Below are positions 26,718-34,218 of a stretch of DNA of 64,000 nt, piece by piece (the first letter of the stretch is position 1; each line of letters begins with the position of its first letter). The notes under the pieces were generated by a model. That model was given only the letters and a program-made list of their open reading frames with translations, did no database searches and had not been told where the DNA came from. Origin of the DNA: Chromatiales bacterium (GTDB lineage Bacteria; Pseudomonadota; Gammaproteobacteria; Chromatiales; Chromatiaceae); contig JAQYVO010000199.1 in the NCBI GenBank assembly GCA_030145425.1, positions 1-64,000 on the forward strand. Reading direction: 5' to 3'. The translations under genes and the position numbers were made by a program.

Positions 26718-27040
26718 TGACTGTATTCCTCCTCCCCGAGACCAAATGGTTGTCAGCCCAAAAAAACGGGCTGTAAGTCAACTGTTCAGTATTGTTAGCG
26801 GCTATGAGATTTAATACTTTAGGAAGTTAGTTTCTTCCCGTAGATGGACGTTTTTTACCTATTTAGACAGATAGTTATAGGTAATACTTAATTTTATTTG
26901 TACGGTTTTTTACTACGCCAAAGCAGGGTTGACTGGAATTTAATTCCTGAACTTCGGCGGTGATGGATAACCCGGTTGCATTGAAGCGCAAAGATTCGCA
27001 TGATCTCGGCCATCACAACCAATATCGGAGACAGACAGGC
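26718..27040. promoter_or_regulatory. Divergent AT-rich promoter region, msh cluster / htpX
   Basis: About 320 bases with no gene and clearly lower GC than the flanks. It must hold promoters for mshI (minus) and htpX (plus). ACCTAT at 26857-26862 and ATAGGT at 26877-26882 form a spaced inverted repeat. GGAA/TTCC arms around 26822-26837 form another. I could not identify convincing sigma-32 or Cpx motifs for htpX. CGGAG at 26...27030 (27026-27030) is the probable ribosome site for htpX. Confidence 0.5.
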
Positions 27041-27928
27041 ATGATGCGAATATTGCTTTTTCTGGCCACCAACGCGGCCATACTGGTGCTGATCAGTATT
27101 GTTTTTCAGGTATTGGGCATCGAATCCATACTGGCCGAAAACCAGGTGGACCTTAACCTGCAGGCCCTGCTGGTTATGTCAGCGGTTATCGGATTCGCCG
27201 GATCCTTCATCTCCCTTGCGATGTCGAAGACCATGGCCAAGCGGTCCATGGGCGTGCACATCATCGAATCCCCTCGCAATAAAACTGAGCAGTGGCTGGT
27301 TCAGACCGTCAGACAACAGTCACAGCAAGCAGGAATTGGCATGCCCGAGGTGGGTGTCTTCGATTCTCCTGCCCCCAACGCCTTTGCCACCGGCATGCGC
27401 CGCAACAGTGCCCTGGTGGCGGTGAGCACGGGGCTTCTCCAGAATATGAGTTCGGACGAAGTGGAGGCGGTCCTGGGGCATGAGATCACCCATGTCAGCA
27501 ACGGCGACATGGTCACCATGGGACTTATTCAGGGGGTGGTGAACACCTTCGTTATTTTTCTATCCCGGGTCATAGGTCATGTGGTGGATCGGGTGGTGTT
27601 CAAAACCCAACGGGGCTACGGACCGGCCTACTTCATCACTTCCATCGTGGCCCAGATCTTTCTCTCCTTTCTCGCCAGCATGATCGTGATGTGGTTCTCT
27701 CGCCGCCGGGAATTCAAGGCGGATACCGGCGGCGCCGCCCTCGCCGGCCGCGGTAAGATGATCGGCGCACTGCAGGCCCTGCAGAGGGCGCATGATCCCA
27801 AGGACCTTCCCGGAGAGTTCGCCGCCTTCGGCATATCCGGCGGCCTGGGCCAGGGCATCAAGGCACTGCTCATGAGCCACCCGCCGCTGGAGGAGAGGAT
27901 CAGGGCGTTGCAGGCGGCGGGCAGGTAG
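27041..27928 (+). CDS. htpX: Membrane zinc metalloprotease HtpX
   Basis: Inner-membrane M48 protease that degrades misfolded membrane proteins, 295 aa and near the E. coli length. I chose the start at [18 protein letters not shown] (27041), which matches the conserved HtpX N-terminus; an upstream GTG at 26960 would add 27 unrelated residues. Transmembrane helices lie near residues 4-24 and 34-52. The zinc motif HEITH ([15 protein letters not shown], about residue 145) and the downstream Glu in [14 protein letters not shown] are intact. Two more hydrophobic segments lie around residues 160-215. It is probably envelope- or heat-stress controlled, as in the family. Confidence 0.95.
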   Translation: MMRILLFLATNAAILVLISIVFQVLGIESILAENQVDLNLQALLVMSAVIGFAGSFISLAMSKTMAKRSMGVHIIESPRNKTEQWLVQTVRQQSQQAGIGMPEVGVFDSPAPNAFATGMRRNSALVAVSTGLLQNMSSDEVEAVLGHEITHVSNGDMVTMGLIQGVVNTFVIFLSRVIGHVVDRVVFKTQRGYGPAYFITSIVAQIFLSFLASMIVMWFSRRREFKADTGGAALAGRGKMIGALQALQRAHDPKDLPGEFAAFGISGGLGQGIKALLMSHPPLEERIRALQAAGR

Positions 27929-27959
27929 CTGGAATGCGGCTAATGGTTTCACAATCCGG

Positions 27960-28011
27960 CACGGCTGAACGGGAGCGCGCGAGCTCGATGCCGTGTTCGA
28001 TTTAATTTTTT
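27960..28011 (+). terminator. Possible intrinsic terminator after htpX
   Basis: CACGGC at 27960-27965 pairs with GCCGTG at 27990-27995. A nested GAGC/GCTC hairpin lies in the loop, and a T-rich run reaches about 28011. The outer stem is short, so this is a weak prediction. Confidence 0.35.
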
Positions 28012-28041
28012 ACTTGGCAAGCGTGGCGGGGGATTTTAAAC

Positions 28042-28485
28042 ATGGCTGAAATCATTCACAGGGTCGGAATAGCGGTACCTGCCGACAAAGTCTATGAAAC
28101 ACTAACGACGGACAAGGGTCTTTCAAGGTGGTGGACAACAGACACCACCGGCGCCGGCAATGTGGGGTCCATCATCAACTTCAGGTTCAATGGCGGGGGG
28201 CCGGATTTCCAGGTTGTGAAACTGCAACCAGACACTTCCGTGCATTGGCGGCATTCGGGAGATATGCCGCCAGAATGGATAGACACGGAGGTTTCGTTCC
28301 AATTGAGTTTCAAGAATGGGCAAACGTATGTTCTGTTTTCGCATTCCAATTGGAAAGAACAGTCTGATTTCATGGCCCACTGCAGTACCAAATGGGCTGT
28401 ATTTCTGTTGAGCCTGAAGGAAGCATTGGAGACAGGCAGCGGCAAACCCTTTCCAGACGACATTCACATCGATCACGATGAATGA
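28042..28485 (+). CDS. SRPBCC / AHSA1-like domain protein
   Basis: Single-domain START-like protein of 147 aa. The N-terminus IIHRVGIAVPADKVYETLTTDKGLSRWWT is the classic activator-of-Hsp90 homologue (AHSA1/polyketide cyclase) opening. IDTEVSFQLSFKNGQTYVLFSHSNWKEQSDFMAHCSTKWAVFLLSLKEALETGSGKPFPDD is the typical C-terminal helix region. The fold binds hydrophobic ligands or proteins; no ligand can be assigned. It appears monocistronic. Confidence 0.88.
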   Translation: MAEIIHRVGIAVPADKVYETLTTDKGLSRWWTTDTTGAGNVGSIINFRFNGGGPDFQVVKLQPDTSVHWRHSGDMPPEWIDTEVSFQLSFKNGQTYVLFSHSNWKEQSDFMAHCSTKWAVFLLSLKEALETGSGKPFPDDIHIDHDE

Positions 28486-28593
28486 TTCTTGGGGTTAGAA
28501 CGATAGATCTGACATAGGCGTTTTTTAGCTCCTCCCCTGATCGAGTGGTAAATCAACATTTTCGAAAAACGCATTTCATTTGTCAGCATCACC

Positions 28594-28675
28594 GTAGGGT
28601 CGAATTCATTCGACCAGTTCGTGCAAACACCGGAATTCACAAAACTGGCTGCTGGCCGAATGAATTCGGCCCTAC
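28594..28675. repeat. GTAGGG-type palindromic repeat, paired copy C
   Basis: Left end GTAGGGTCGAATTCATTCGA (28594 onward) and right end GGCCGAATGAATTCGG plus CCCTAC, with a spacer of about 36 bases. It lies in the roughly 400-base gap between the SRPBCC gene and the coiled-coil gene, in which I see no gene. The spacer differs in length and sequence from copies A and B, so only the ends are conserved. Confidence 0.85.
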
Positions 28676-28842
28676 GAAGAGTAGGAAGAGTAGCGTCTTC
28701 TTAATACCATTTTACCGAAAATTGCGGAGCATTTTATTCATGCCCAGATCAGGCACTTCCCCTATCAGGACAAACAATCTGCCCTTGAATGGCATGGTGA
28801 TGGGCAGGAGTGACGGCTGAGCTCTGCCCATCCAGGGATGAA

Positions 28843-28873
28843 GCCGGCGCCGCAACAATCCGTTGCCGCCGGC
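28843..28873 (-). terminator. GC-rich hairpin downstream of coiled-coil gene
   Basis: GCCGGCGCCGCAAC pairs with GTTGCCGCCGGC apart from a two-base bulge, with a five-base loop, about 19 bases past the stop of the 98-aa gene. There is no clear U-run, so it may be an RNA 3' end stabiliser or a Rho-assisted terminator. A second hairpin (ATGGGCAG/CTGCCCAT, 28800-28831) follows. Confidence 0.4.
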
Positions 28874-28891
28874 GAACCCTGCCCTGCGGCG

Positions 28892-29188
28892 TTACTCCTT
28901 AGACTTGAACTTGGAACGCGCGTCATCGAACGCGCCGAACCATGCCTTCCAGGCCTTCTCCGTCCCCTGCACCATGACATCCCAGGCATCTGCGGCGGCA
29001 TTCTGAAGATCGTTGTACTGCTTCTGTGCGTCATCACGCGTCTCACGAAGGGATTCCAGCTGTTTGTGAATCTGATCCTGTATATCCCCTTGGGCCTCCT
29101 GGGCCTTGGCCTCCAGCTTGTCGATATCCGCGTTCCAATCGTCAAGCTTCGCCTTGAATTTCTCCAGGTATTCGTCTCTGTTGGTCAT
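28892..29188 (-). CDS. Small coiled-coil protein (sll1863-like)
   Basis: Soluble 98-aa protein, almost entirely charged amphipathic helix. DEYLEKFKAKLDDWNADIDKL is followed by heptads to about residue 60. A final segment WKAWFGAFDDARSKFKSK has regular aromatic spacing. It has no signal or membrane segment. This layout resembles the short coiled-coil family annotated as sll1863-like stress-induced proteins. GGAG lies about 9 bases upstream of the ATG. Function is unknown. Confidence 0.75.
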   Translation of the reverse strand: MTNRDEYLEKFKAKLDDWNADIDKLEAKAQEAQGDIQDQIHKQLESLRETRDDAQKQYNDLQNAAADAWDVMVQGTEKAWKAWFGAFDDARSKFKSKE

Positions 29189-29292
29189 CTCTTTGCTCCA
29201 CTGTTTGGTATGTGCTTCCTGAGAGTTTAGCTATCCGAAGCCGGGTTCACAACAGGGGCGAGGTGGTGTAGCTGGTAGTTTAGGGTGTGCAT

Positions 29293-30621
29293 TCAATCGG
29301 CTGCAATCCGCTCGGCCAGCTCGCGGCTGTTGCGCACACAGTCGTTCATGGCGATGCCGCGGTAGGCATTGCAGTTCAGGTGCAAGCCAGGATAGCGGCC
29401 CAGATGACCGAAGAGGTCATCCATCGCCTTCAGGTGTCCCACCGGGTAGTTGGGAATACCCCGTTCCCAGCACTGCACAAAACTGACATCCGGCTCCCTG
29501 TCCACCCCCATGGTCAGGCGGATACCTTCCCGCGCCGTGGCGATGAGGCCGGCCTCGTCCTGTCGCACCAGCTCCGGATTTCGTTGACCGCCGATCATCA
29601 CACGTACCGACCTGCCATCTTCGGGCGCCCGGTCGGTAAAGATACTGCTGTCCCACAGGACACCCAGGATCGGGAGCTGTGCTCCTGTGGTGGTGAGCAG
29701 GCCGAATCCTTCCAGGGGATGGTCAAGGTCATGATAACCGAAGCCTACAACGGCAATGGGTGAGTAGTCGATTGCCTGGAGCCGTTCGGCGATATCAGCA
29801 TCAAGATCCCGCAGCATACCCGCCGCTGCGGGCGCCGTGGCGGAGACGATCACCCGATCCACCTGTTCCTCTCCCCCCGAAGTGATAATTCTGTAACCTC
29901 CGGCGTCCGGGAGAACCCCGGTGACCTGGGTTCCGAGCCGCCAGTCCGCCCGCAGGACTTCCTGCAGGTGTTGGATGAAGCGCCCCACCCCACCCTTGAA
30001 ACTCATCAATATACCGCCGGGACCGGCCTGCTTCTTGCGACGCTTGATCATGCCGCGGAACAGGCCGCCGTATTCCCTTTCCAGATTAACCACCAGGGGG
30101 AAAGCGGCGTTTACCGATACCCGATCCGGCGTCGTGGCATAGATACCGGCGGTCATGGCATCCAGAAACACGTCTGTGAAGGCCTTTCCGAGGCGGCGAT
30201 AACCAAACTGCTGCAACGTCTCGTCCGAGTCGTCGCGCTTCGCGGGGGTCACCACTTCTGCCATCACCCGCAGCTTCTGGGGCAGGCTCAGGAGTTTCGA
30301 ACCCAGGAATGCAGGGGGCGACTCCGGCAGACGGTGCAACTTATCGGTAAAGATGAACCGTTTGCGGGCCAAATCCGAGCTGGGCAGCAACAGCTGCTCA
30401 GCACCGGCATCTTTCACCAGCTGCATGCTGTCAGGTTTGTTGGTCAGGAACCCGTTGCCACCGGCCTCGAAGAGAAATCCCCCGCGTTCCACCGTCCGCA
30501 TGGTCCCTCCGGGAACGGGGTTGGAATCGAAAATCAGGAGTTCCCAGTCCGGTTTTGCCCGTTGCAGATAGAAGGCAGTGGAGAGGCCGCTGATGCCGGC
30601 CCCGACGATGGCGATACGCAT
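29293..30621 (-). CDS. Protoporphyrinogen oxidase (HemY type)
   Basis: FAD-dependent oxidase of 442 aa for the penultimate step of haem synthesis, protoporphyrinogen IX to protoporphyrin IX. The N-terminal dinucleotide motif is VGAGISGLSTAFYLQ. GGTMRTVERGGFLFEAGGNGFLTNKP is the usual second FAD signature of this amine-oxidase superfamily. The C-terminus LHLNCNAYRGIAMNDCVRNSRELAERI matches the conserved GNxxxGIGVxDCIxSG-like FAD clasp. It starts 40 bases after the histidine kinase stop on the same strand, so it may be read from the same transcript. Other members of the superfamily are possible, but length and motifs favour HemY. Confidence 0.85.
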   Translation of the reverse strand: MRIAIVGAGISGLSTAFYLQRAKPDWELLIFDSNPVPGGTMRTVERGGFLFEAGGNGFLTNKPDSMQLVKDAGAEQLLLPSSDLARKRFIFTDKLHRLPESPPAFLGSKLLSLPQKLRVMAEVVTPAKRDDSDETLQQFGYRRLGKAFTDVFLDAMTAGIYATTPDRVSVNAAFPLVVNLEREYGGLFRGMIKRRKKQAGPGGILMSFKGGVGRFIQHLQEVLRADWRLGTQVTGVLPDAGGYRIITSGGEEQVDRVIVSATAPAAAGMLRDLDADIAERLQAIDYSPIAVVGFGYHDLDHPLEGFGLLTTTGAQLPILGVLWDSSIFTDRAPEDGRSVRVMIGGQRNPELVRQDEAGLIATAREGIRLTMGVDREPDVSFVQCWERGIPNYPVGHLKAMDDLFGHLGRYPGLHLNCNAYRGIAMNDCVRNSRELAERIAAD

Positions 30622-30661
30622 GGGTTTCCCTGTTGTATTTCCGGCTGGGGCAACTAACTTA

Positions 30662-32008
30662 TCACAAGATTACGGTTACGGCGGCACCACCGAGTTGACT
30701 TTCACCGATCTGCAGCGATCCACCGTAGAGCCGGATAATCTCTTGTGCCACGCTCAAACCGATGCCCTGGCCGGGAATCCGTTGATCCATGCGGGCACCC
30801 CGATTGAGCACATCTTCACGGTCTTGCACTGGGATTCCCGGGCCGTCGTCTTCGATGATCACACGAATGACGGAATCGCCCCCCATCGAGTCAGGAGGGA
30901 TATTGGCCCCCACCCTTACTTGGCTGCGCCCGTATTTGAATGCGTTCTCCATCAGGTTGCCGAGGATCTCCATCAGATCCCCCGAGTCCCCCACAAATCT
31001 CAGCGCATCAGCCACCTCTATCCGACAGTCCACTCCCTTTTCGCTGTATACCTTTGCCAGGGTGGCGGCCAGTCGTTCGATCAGTGGTGAAACCGGCACC
31101 GAGACACCGGGCTGGGCAGCACCCGAAGCCGCGGCCCTTCTTAGCTGGTACTGAACAATTTCGTCCATGCGGGAGACCTCATCCTCCACGGCAAGCTTCA
31201 AACGTTCCCGGTCCCCGGATTCCGCCGCCCCCCGAAGCACGGACAGGGGCGTCTTAAGGCTGTGCGCCAGATCGCCCAGGCTGTTTCGGTATCGATCGCG
31301 GCTGGCACGGCCGTTGCGAATCAGCAGATTGATATTGCTTATCAGCCCCTGGAGTTCCCGTGGGAAACGCCCGCCGATGGCTTCTATTTCTCCCGACTCG
31401 ATTCGGTGCAGGTCCGCTTCGGCCTTTCGCAACGGCCGCAGCCCCCAGGCGAGCACCAGCCCCTGGGCGACCAGCAAAAGTACAGCGGCACCGCCCAGCC
31501 AGTACATCAGCCGGGCACGAAAGGCTTCTACCTGTTCCAGCAGGCCACGGGTGCTCTCGGCCACAGCCAGGGTGTAGGCCAACTCCCGACCCTGGAGGTC
31601 TTCCCACAACACCCCGAAATTTATCAGGTAGAACTCCTCGCCATTGAAGTGCTTTTTCACGAAATGCCGAACACCCGCCCCCTGGTGACTCAGAAACGCC
31701 ATATCACGACCGATCAGCGAGAAAGACTTCCAGACGTATCCCCCGTTTTCTCCTGTCACCTGGGCATAGAGACCGGAATCCGGGTTGGAAAGGCGGGGAT
31801 CGGGCAGCGCATCCGGCAGCCGCATCCGGCCCTCGGCGTCCTCCGCGGCTGCCCCCAGCAGGAGATATACCTGACCCTGCAGGCGTTCCCGCATGGCCTC
31901 TTCCCCGCTTGTTCGGAACGCCCGGTCCAGGGCCAGCGCGCCCAGCCCCAGAAAAGAAGCCAGCACCAGGCTCGCAACCAGGAGCAGGCGGGAATGAAGC
32001 GAATGCAT
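30662..32008 (-). CDS. Two-component sensor histidine kinase (PhoQ-like)
   Basis: Inner-membrane sensor kinase of 448 aa. One transmembrane helix lies at about residues 7-27, then a periplasmic sensor of about 135 residues, a second helix (about residues 168-188) and a HAMP-like linker. The dimerisation domain has the phosphoacceptor His in GDLAHSLKTPLSVLRGAAE (about residue 250). ATPase boxes are intact: N box NLMENAFKYGRS, G1 EDDGPGIP, G2 GQGIGLSVAQEI. The cognate response regulator is 19 bases upstream. Signal unknown; the PepSY protein in the operon suggests envelope or metal/peptide stress. Confidence 0.92.
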   Translation of the reverse strand: MHSLHSRLLLVASLVLASFLGLGALALDRAFRTSGEEAMRERLQGQVYLLLGAAAEDAEGRMRLPDALPDPRLSNPDSGLYAQVTGENGGYVWKSFSLIGRDMAFLSHQGAGVRHFVKKHFNGEEFYLINFGVLWEDLQGRELAYTLAVAESTRGLLEQVEAFRARLMYWLGGAAVLLLVAQGLVLAWGLRPLRKAEADLHRIESGEIEAIGGRFPRELQGLISNINLLIRNGRASRDRYRNSLGDLAHSLKTPLSVLRGAAESGDRERLKLAVEDEVSRMDEIVQYQLRRAAASGAAQPGVSVPVSPLIERLAATLAKVYSEKGVDCRIEVADALRFVGDSGDLMEILGNLMENAFKYGRSQVRVGANIPPDSMGGDSVIRVIIEDDGPGIPVQDREDVLNRGARMDQRIPGQGIGLSVAQEIIRLYGGSLQIGESQLGGAAVTVIL

Positions 32009-32027
32009 TAGGGCTTGTCCCCAGGCC

Positions 32028-32705
32028 CTATCCGGAATCCGGCCTGATCCGGTATCCCCTGCCGCGCAGCGTCTCTATGGGTTGCAGCGTACCCTGGGGA
32101 TCCAGCTTGCGCCTGAGGCGACCGACGAATACCTCCAGCACGTTGCTGTCCCGGTCGTAGTCCTGGTAATAGAGATGCTCGGTCAACCGGGTCTTGGAGA
32201 TCACCTCGCCGCGATGCAGCATAAGGTATTCCAGAACCCGATACTCGTAGGCGGTCAGATCCAGGGCCTCGCCTGCAAGCGACACCGACTGACTGGCGGT
32301 GTTCAGCTGCACCGGACCCCACTCGATAAGCGGCGTCGCCAGACCGGCCGAGCGGCGTAGCAGCGCATTCAGACGGGCCAGCAGTTCTTCGATGTGAAAC
32401 GGTTTGACCAGATAATCGTCGGCGCCCGCCTCCAGGCCCTCCACCTTGTCCTGCCAGTTGCCCCGCGCCGTGAGAATCAACACCGGCAGGGTCAAACCCT
32501 CGCCGCGCGCTCTCCTGATAACCTCAATACCCGAGAGCTTGGGCAGGCCGATGTCGATTACCGCCACGTCCGAAGGATACTCCTGGAGGTAGTAAAGCCC
32601 TTCTTCACCGTCGGCCACTCCGTCCACAACGTAGCCGTGGGTGCCAAGCTGCTCCATCAGCTGCTCCCTGAGCCTGTCTTCATCTTCTACCAGCAGAAGC
32701 CGCAT
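32028..32705 (-). CDS. Two-component response regulator (OmpR/PhoP family)
   Basis: DNA-binding regulator of 225 aa. The receiver domain (1-115) has acidic DEDRL residues near position 10, the phosphoacceptor Asp in VAVIDIGLPKLSG (about residue 51), and VKPF with the conserved Lys (about residue 101). The winged-helix output domain runs about 128-222, with LTAYEYRVLEYLMLHRGEVISKTRLTEHLY and the recognition-helix region SNVLEVFVGRLRRKLDP. It lies between the PepSY gene (1-base gap) and the kinase gene, forming a PepSY-regulator-kinase operon. Confidence 0.94.
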   Translation of the reverse strand: MRLLLVEDEDRLREQLMEQLGTHGYVVDGVADGEEGLYYLQEYPSDVAVIDIGLPKLSGIEVIRRARGEGLTLPVLILTARGNWQDKVEGLEAGADDYLVKPFHIEELLARLNALLRRSAGLATPLIEWGPVQLNTASQSVSLAGEALDLTAYEYRVLEYLMLHRGEVISKTRLTEHLYYQDYDRDSNVLEVFVGRLRRKLDPQGTLQPIETLRGRGYRIRPDSG

Positions 32706-32706
32706 C

Positions 32707-33009
32707 TCAGCGCTTTCTATCCGGCCGTGTCAGGCGCCCGGTTTCCGCATCCATCCTGTAGCGCTTCACCCTGCCGTCCTTATAGATTCGAATATTGTGT
32801 GTGCGCCTACCGTCCCGTTCACCGGTTTCGGCCCGCACCACGCGCCCGCCCTTCGATCGTTTGCGCGCCTTGGAGACCGCGCTGTCCAGACTGTAGTTGT
32901 CGCTTTCGGCTGCCCCACGTCTGGAGCCACGCTCCGCCATGGCGTCCGTGAGGGACAGCAGCAGAAGTACAATCGAAAACGCTGTCAGAATGCGTGCTTT
33001 TATCGACAA
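32707..33009 (-). CDS. Secreted PepSY-domain protein
   Basis: Small exported protein of 100 aa. A cleavable signal peptide is likely over residues 1-25 (LTAFSIVLLLLSLTDAMA). A basic linker precedes a short PepSY-type alpha-beta module (about residues 40-92) with LDSAVSKARKRSKGGRVVRAE and HNIRIYKDGRVKRYRMDAETG. PepSY domains are often found next to PhoPQ-like systems and are thought to modulate protease or sensor activity in the periplasm. It abuts the response-regulator gene. Confidence 0.75.
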   Translation of the reverse strand: MSIKARILTAFSIVLLLLSLTDAMAERGSRRGAAESDNYSLDSAVSKARKRSKGGRVVRAETGERDGRRTHNIRIYKDGRVKRYRMDAETGRLTRPDRKR

Positions 33010-33035
33010 TTCAGCAGGGCTCCAATAGGTTCGTT

Positions 33036-33578
33036 TCAGTATTGATTGGCGGCGTACTTACCGGCCGGTTCCAGATGTACCTCAACTTCCATCCATTTGC
33101 CGGGGTGCCTATCCGTACGTGTCTGAAACTGCTTTCCCCGATACTCATATACTACATCATAACCCACCAGTTCCTCCCGCTCATGGATGCTGTCCACCCA
33201 TTCGCAGCGCTCCTCTATGACGTAGCGTCTCCCTGCCGGACGCCGTTTCCTGAAGTCCCTCCCCACGGATGCCCCGAGCATCGCACCGGCCACCGTCATG
33301 GCATTTTTGCCCCGTCCTCTGCCGAATTGGTTGCCGATCACACCACCCATGATGGCACCAGCTACCACCGGGGTGTAACTGTCCGTGCGCAGTCCACCGC
33401 CGTGCCGCACCCGCACCTCCCGGCATTGCCTCTGTGGCTGGGTTACGCGGACCGTTTCGTAAATAGGATCCACTTCGAGAACCGGGGCCTTGTCATAGAA
33501 ACCCTCCGCCGCAACGGTTGCGTCTGCGGCTGCCAGAATCACGGCACTCATGGTTACTGCGGTAAGCGCTGTTTTCAT
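33036..33578 (-). CDS. Glycine-zipper 2TM (Rick_17kDa-like) surface protein
   Basis: About 180 aa. Signal peptide MKTALTAVTMSAVILAAADATVAA. The centre holds a glycine zipper: VVAGAIMGGVIGNQFGRGRGKNAMTVAGAMLGASVGRD. Flanking are YETVRVTQPQRQCREVRV and a C-terminal domain ending in Tyr/Arg-rich VYEYRGKQFQTRTDRHPG. This is the 17-kDa surface antigen-like plan seen in many envelope proteins. I chose ATG 33578, with AGAGGGA about 8 bases upstream; the frame extends 21 residues further without a signal-like start. It may be transcribed with the PepSY two-component genes 26 bases downstream. Confidence 0.82.
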   Translation of the reverse strand: MKTALTAVTMSAVILAAADATVAAEGFYDKAPVLEVDPIYETVRVTQPQRQCREVRVRHGGGLRTDSYTPVVAGAIMGGVIGNQFGRGRGKNAMTVAGAMLGASVGRDFRKRRPAGRRYVIEERCEWVDSIHEREELVGYDVVYEYRGKQFQTRTDRHPGKWMEVEVHLEPAGKYAANQY

Positions 33579-33728
33579 TACTGATTCCCTCTCTATTGGG
33601 TGATAACGGGGCGGGACTACCCCAACCCTGAGTACCATCATGGGAGATGCCGGCTGAACGGTGCCTGAACCAAATACCGGAAAGATTGACTAACTCCGCA
33701 GATAACGTCTTTCTCACCGGAAAACCGT

Positions 33729-33772
33729 TTGACAAAGGCAAGCGTCGGGATTAAGTTGTCGCAGCAACTAAA
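33729..33772 (+). promoter_or_regulatory. MarR operon promoter with overlapping operator palindrome
   Basis: A consensus -35, TTGACA, lies at 33729-33734. Seventeen bases on is a weak -10 (TAAGTT, 33752-33757). The -10 lies inside a near-palindrome at 33751-33772, TTAAGTTGTCG / CAGCAACTAAA, with 8 of 11 positions matching. AGTTG...CAACT half-sites are of the kind many MarR dimers bind. The palindrome ends 17 bases before the marR ATG. Likely autorepressor site for the marR-RND operon. Confidence 0.6.
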
Positions 33773-33789
33773 TCCACGTCTTCAGGACC

Positions 33790-34218
33790 ATGTCCGACTA
33801 CCAGCTGAGGCAGACCATCGGTTTCACTCTGTTTCGCACTTCCATGCGTCTCAAGGGGGAATTTTCCAGGGAACTCAACCCCTTCGATATCACCACCGAG
33901 CAGTTCGCGGTGCTGGGACTGCTGTGGGAGAGGGATGCCCTGCTTCAACGCGAGCTGGCGGAGTTGCTTTTCAAGGACCGCCCGAACATCACCCGCATCC
34001 TGGAGAAACTGGAGCGCAAGGGACTGGTGGAGCGAACACCCGATGACCTGGATCGTCGTGCGACCCGGGTCAACCTCACCCCATCGGGTGCGGAACTCGA
34101 GAAACCGCTCACTCGACTTGCCCTGGACTTCCGGGCCCGCGCGTACCGGGGGCTTACCAACGCCGACATGCGCGAACTCGGCAGACTGCTCGATAGGATA
34201 TTGGAGAATCTTTCATGA
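33790..34218 (+). CDS. MarR family transcriptional regulator
   Basis: Winged-helix dimeric regulator of 142 aa, normal for MarR. Helix-turn-helix residues lie at about 58-78 (RELAELLFKDRPNITRILEKLERKGLVER) and the wing at RTPDDLDRRATRVNLT. The C-terminal helices form the dimer interface. It overlaps the RND adaptor start by ATGA and should repress the pump until an inducing ligand binds, by family analogy. A palindromic site lies over its own promoter. Confidence 0.92.
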   Translation: MSDYQLRQTIGFTLFRTSMRLKGEFSRELNPFDITTEQFAVLGLLWERDALLQRELAELLFKDRPNITRILEKLERKGLVERTPDDLDRRATRVNLTPSGAELEKPLTRLALDFRARAYRGLTNADMRELGRLLDRILENLS

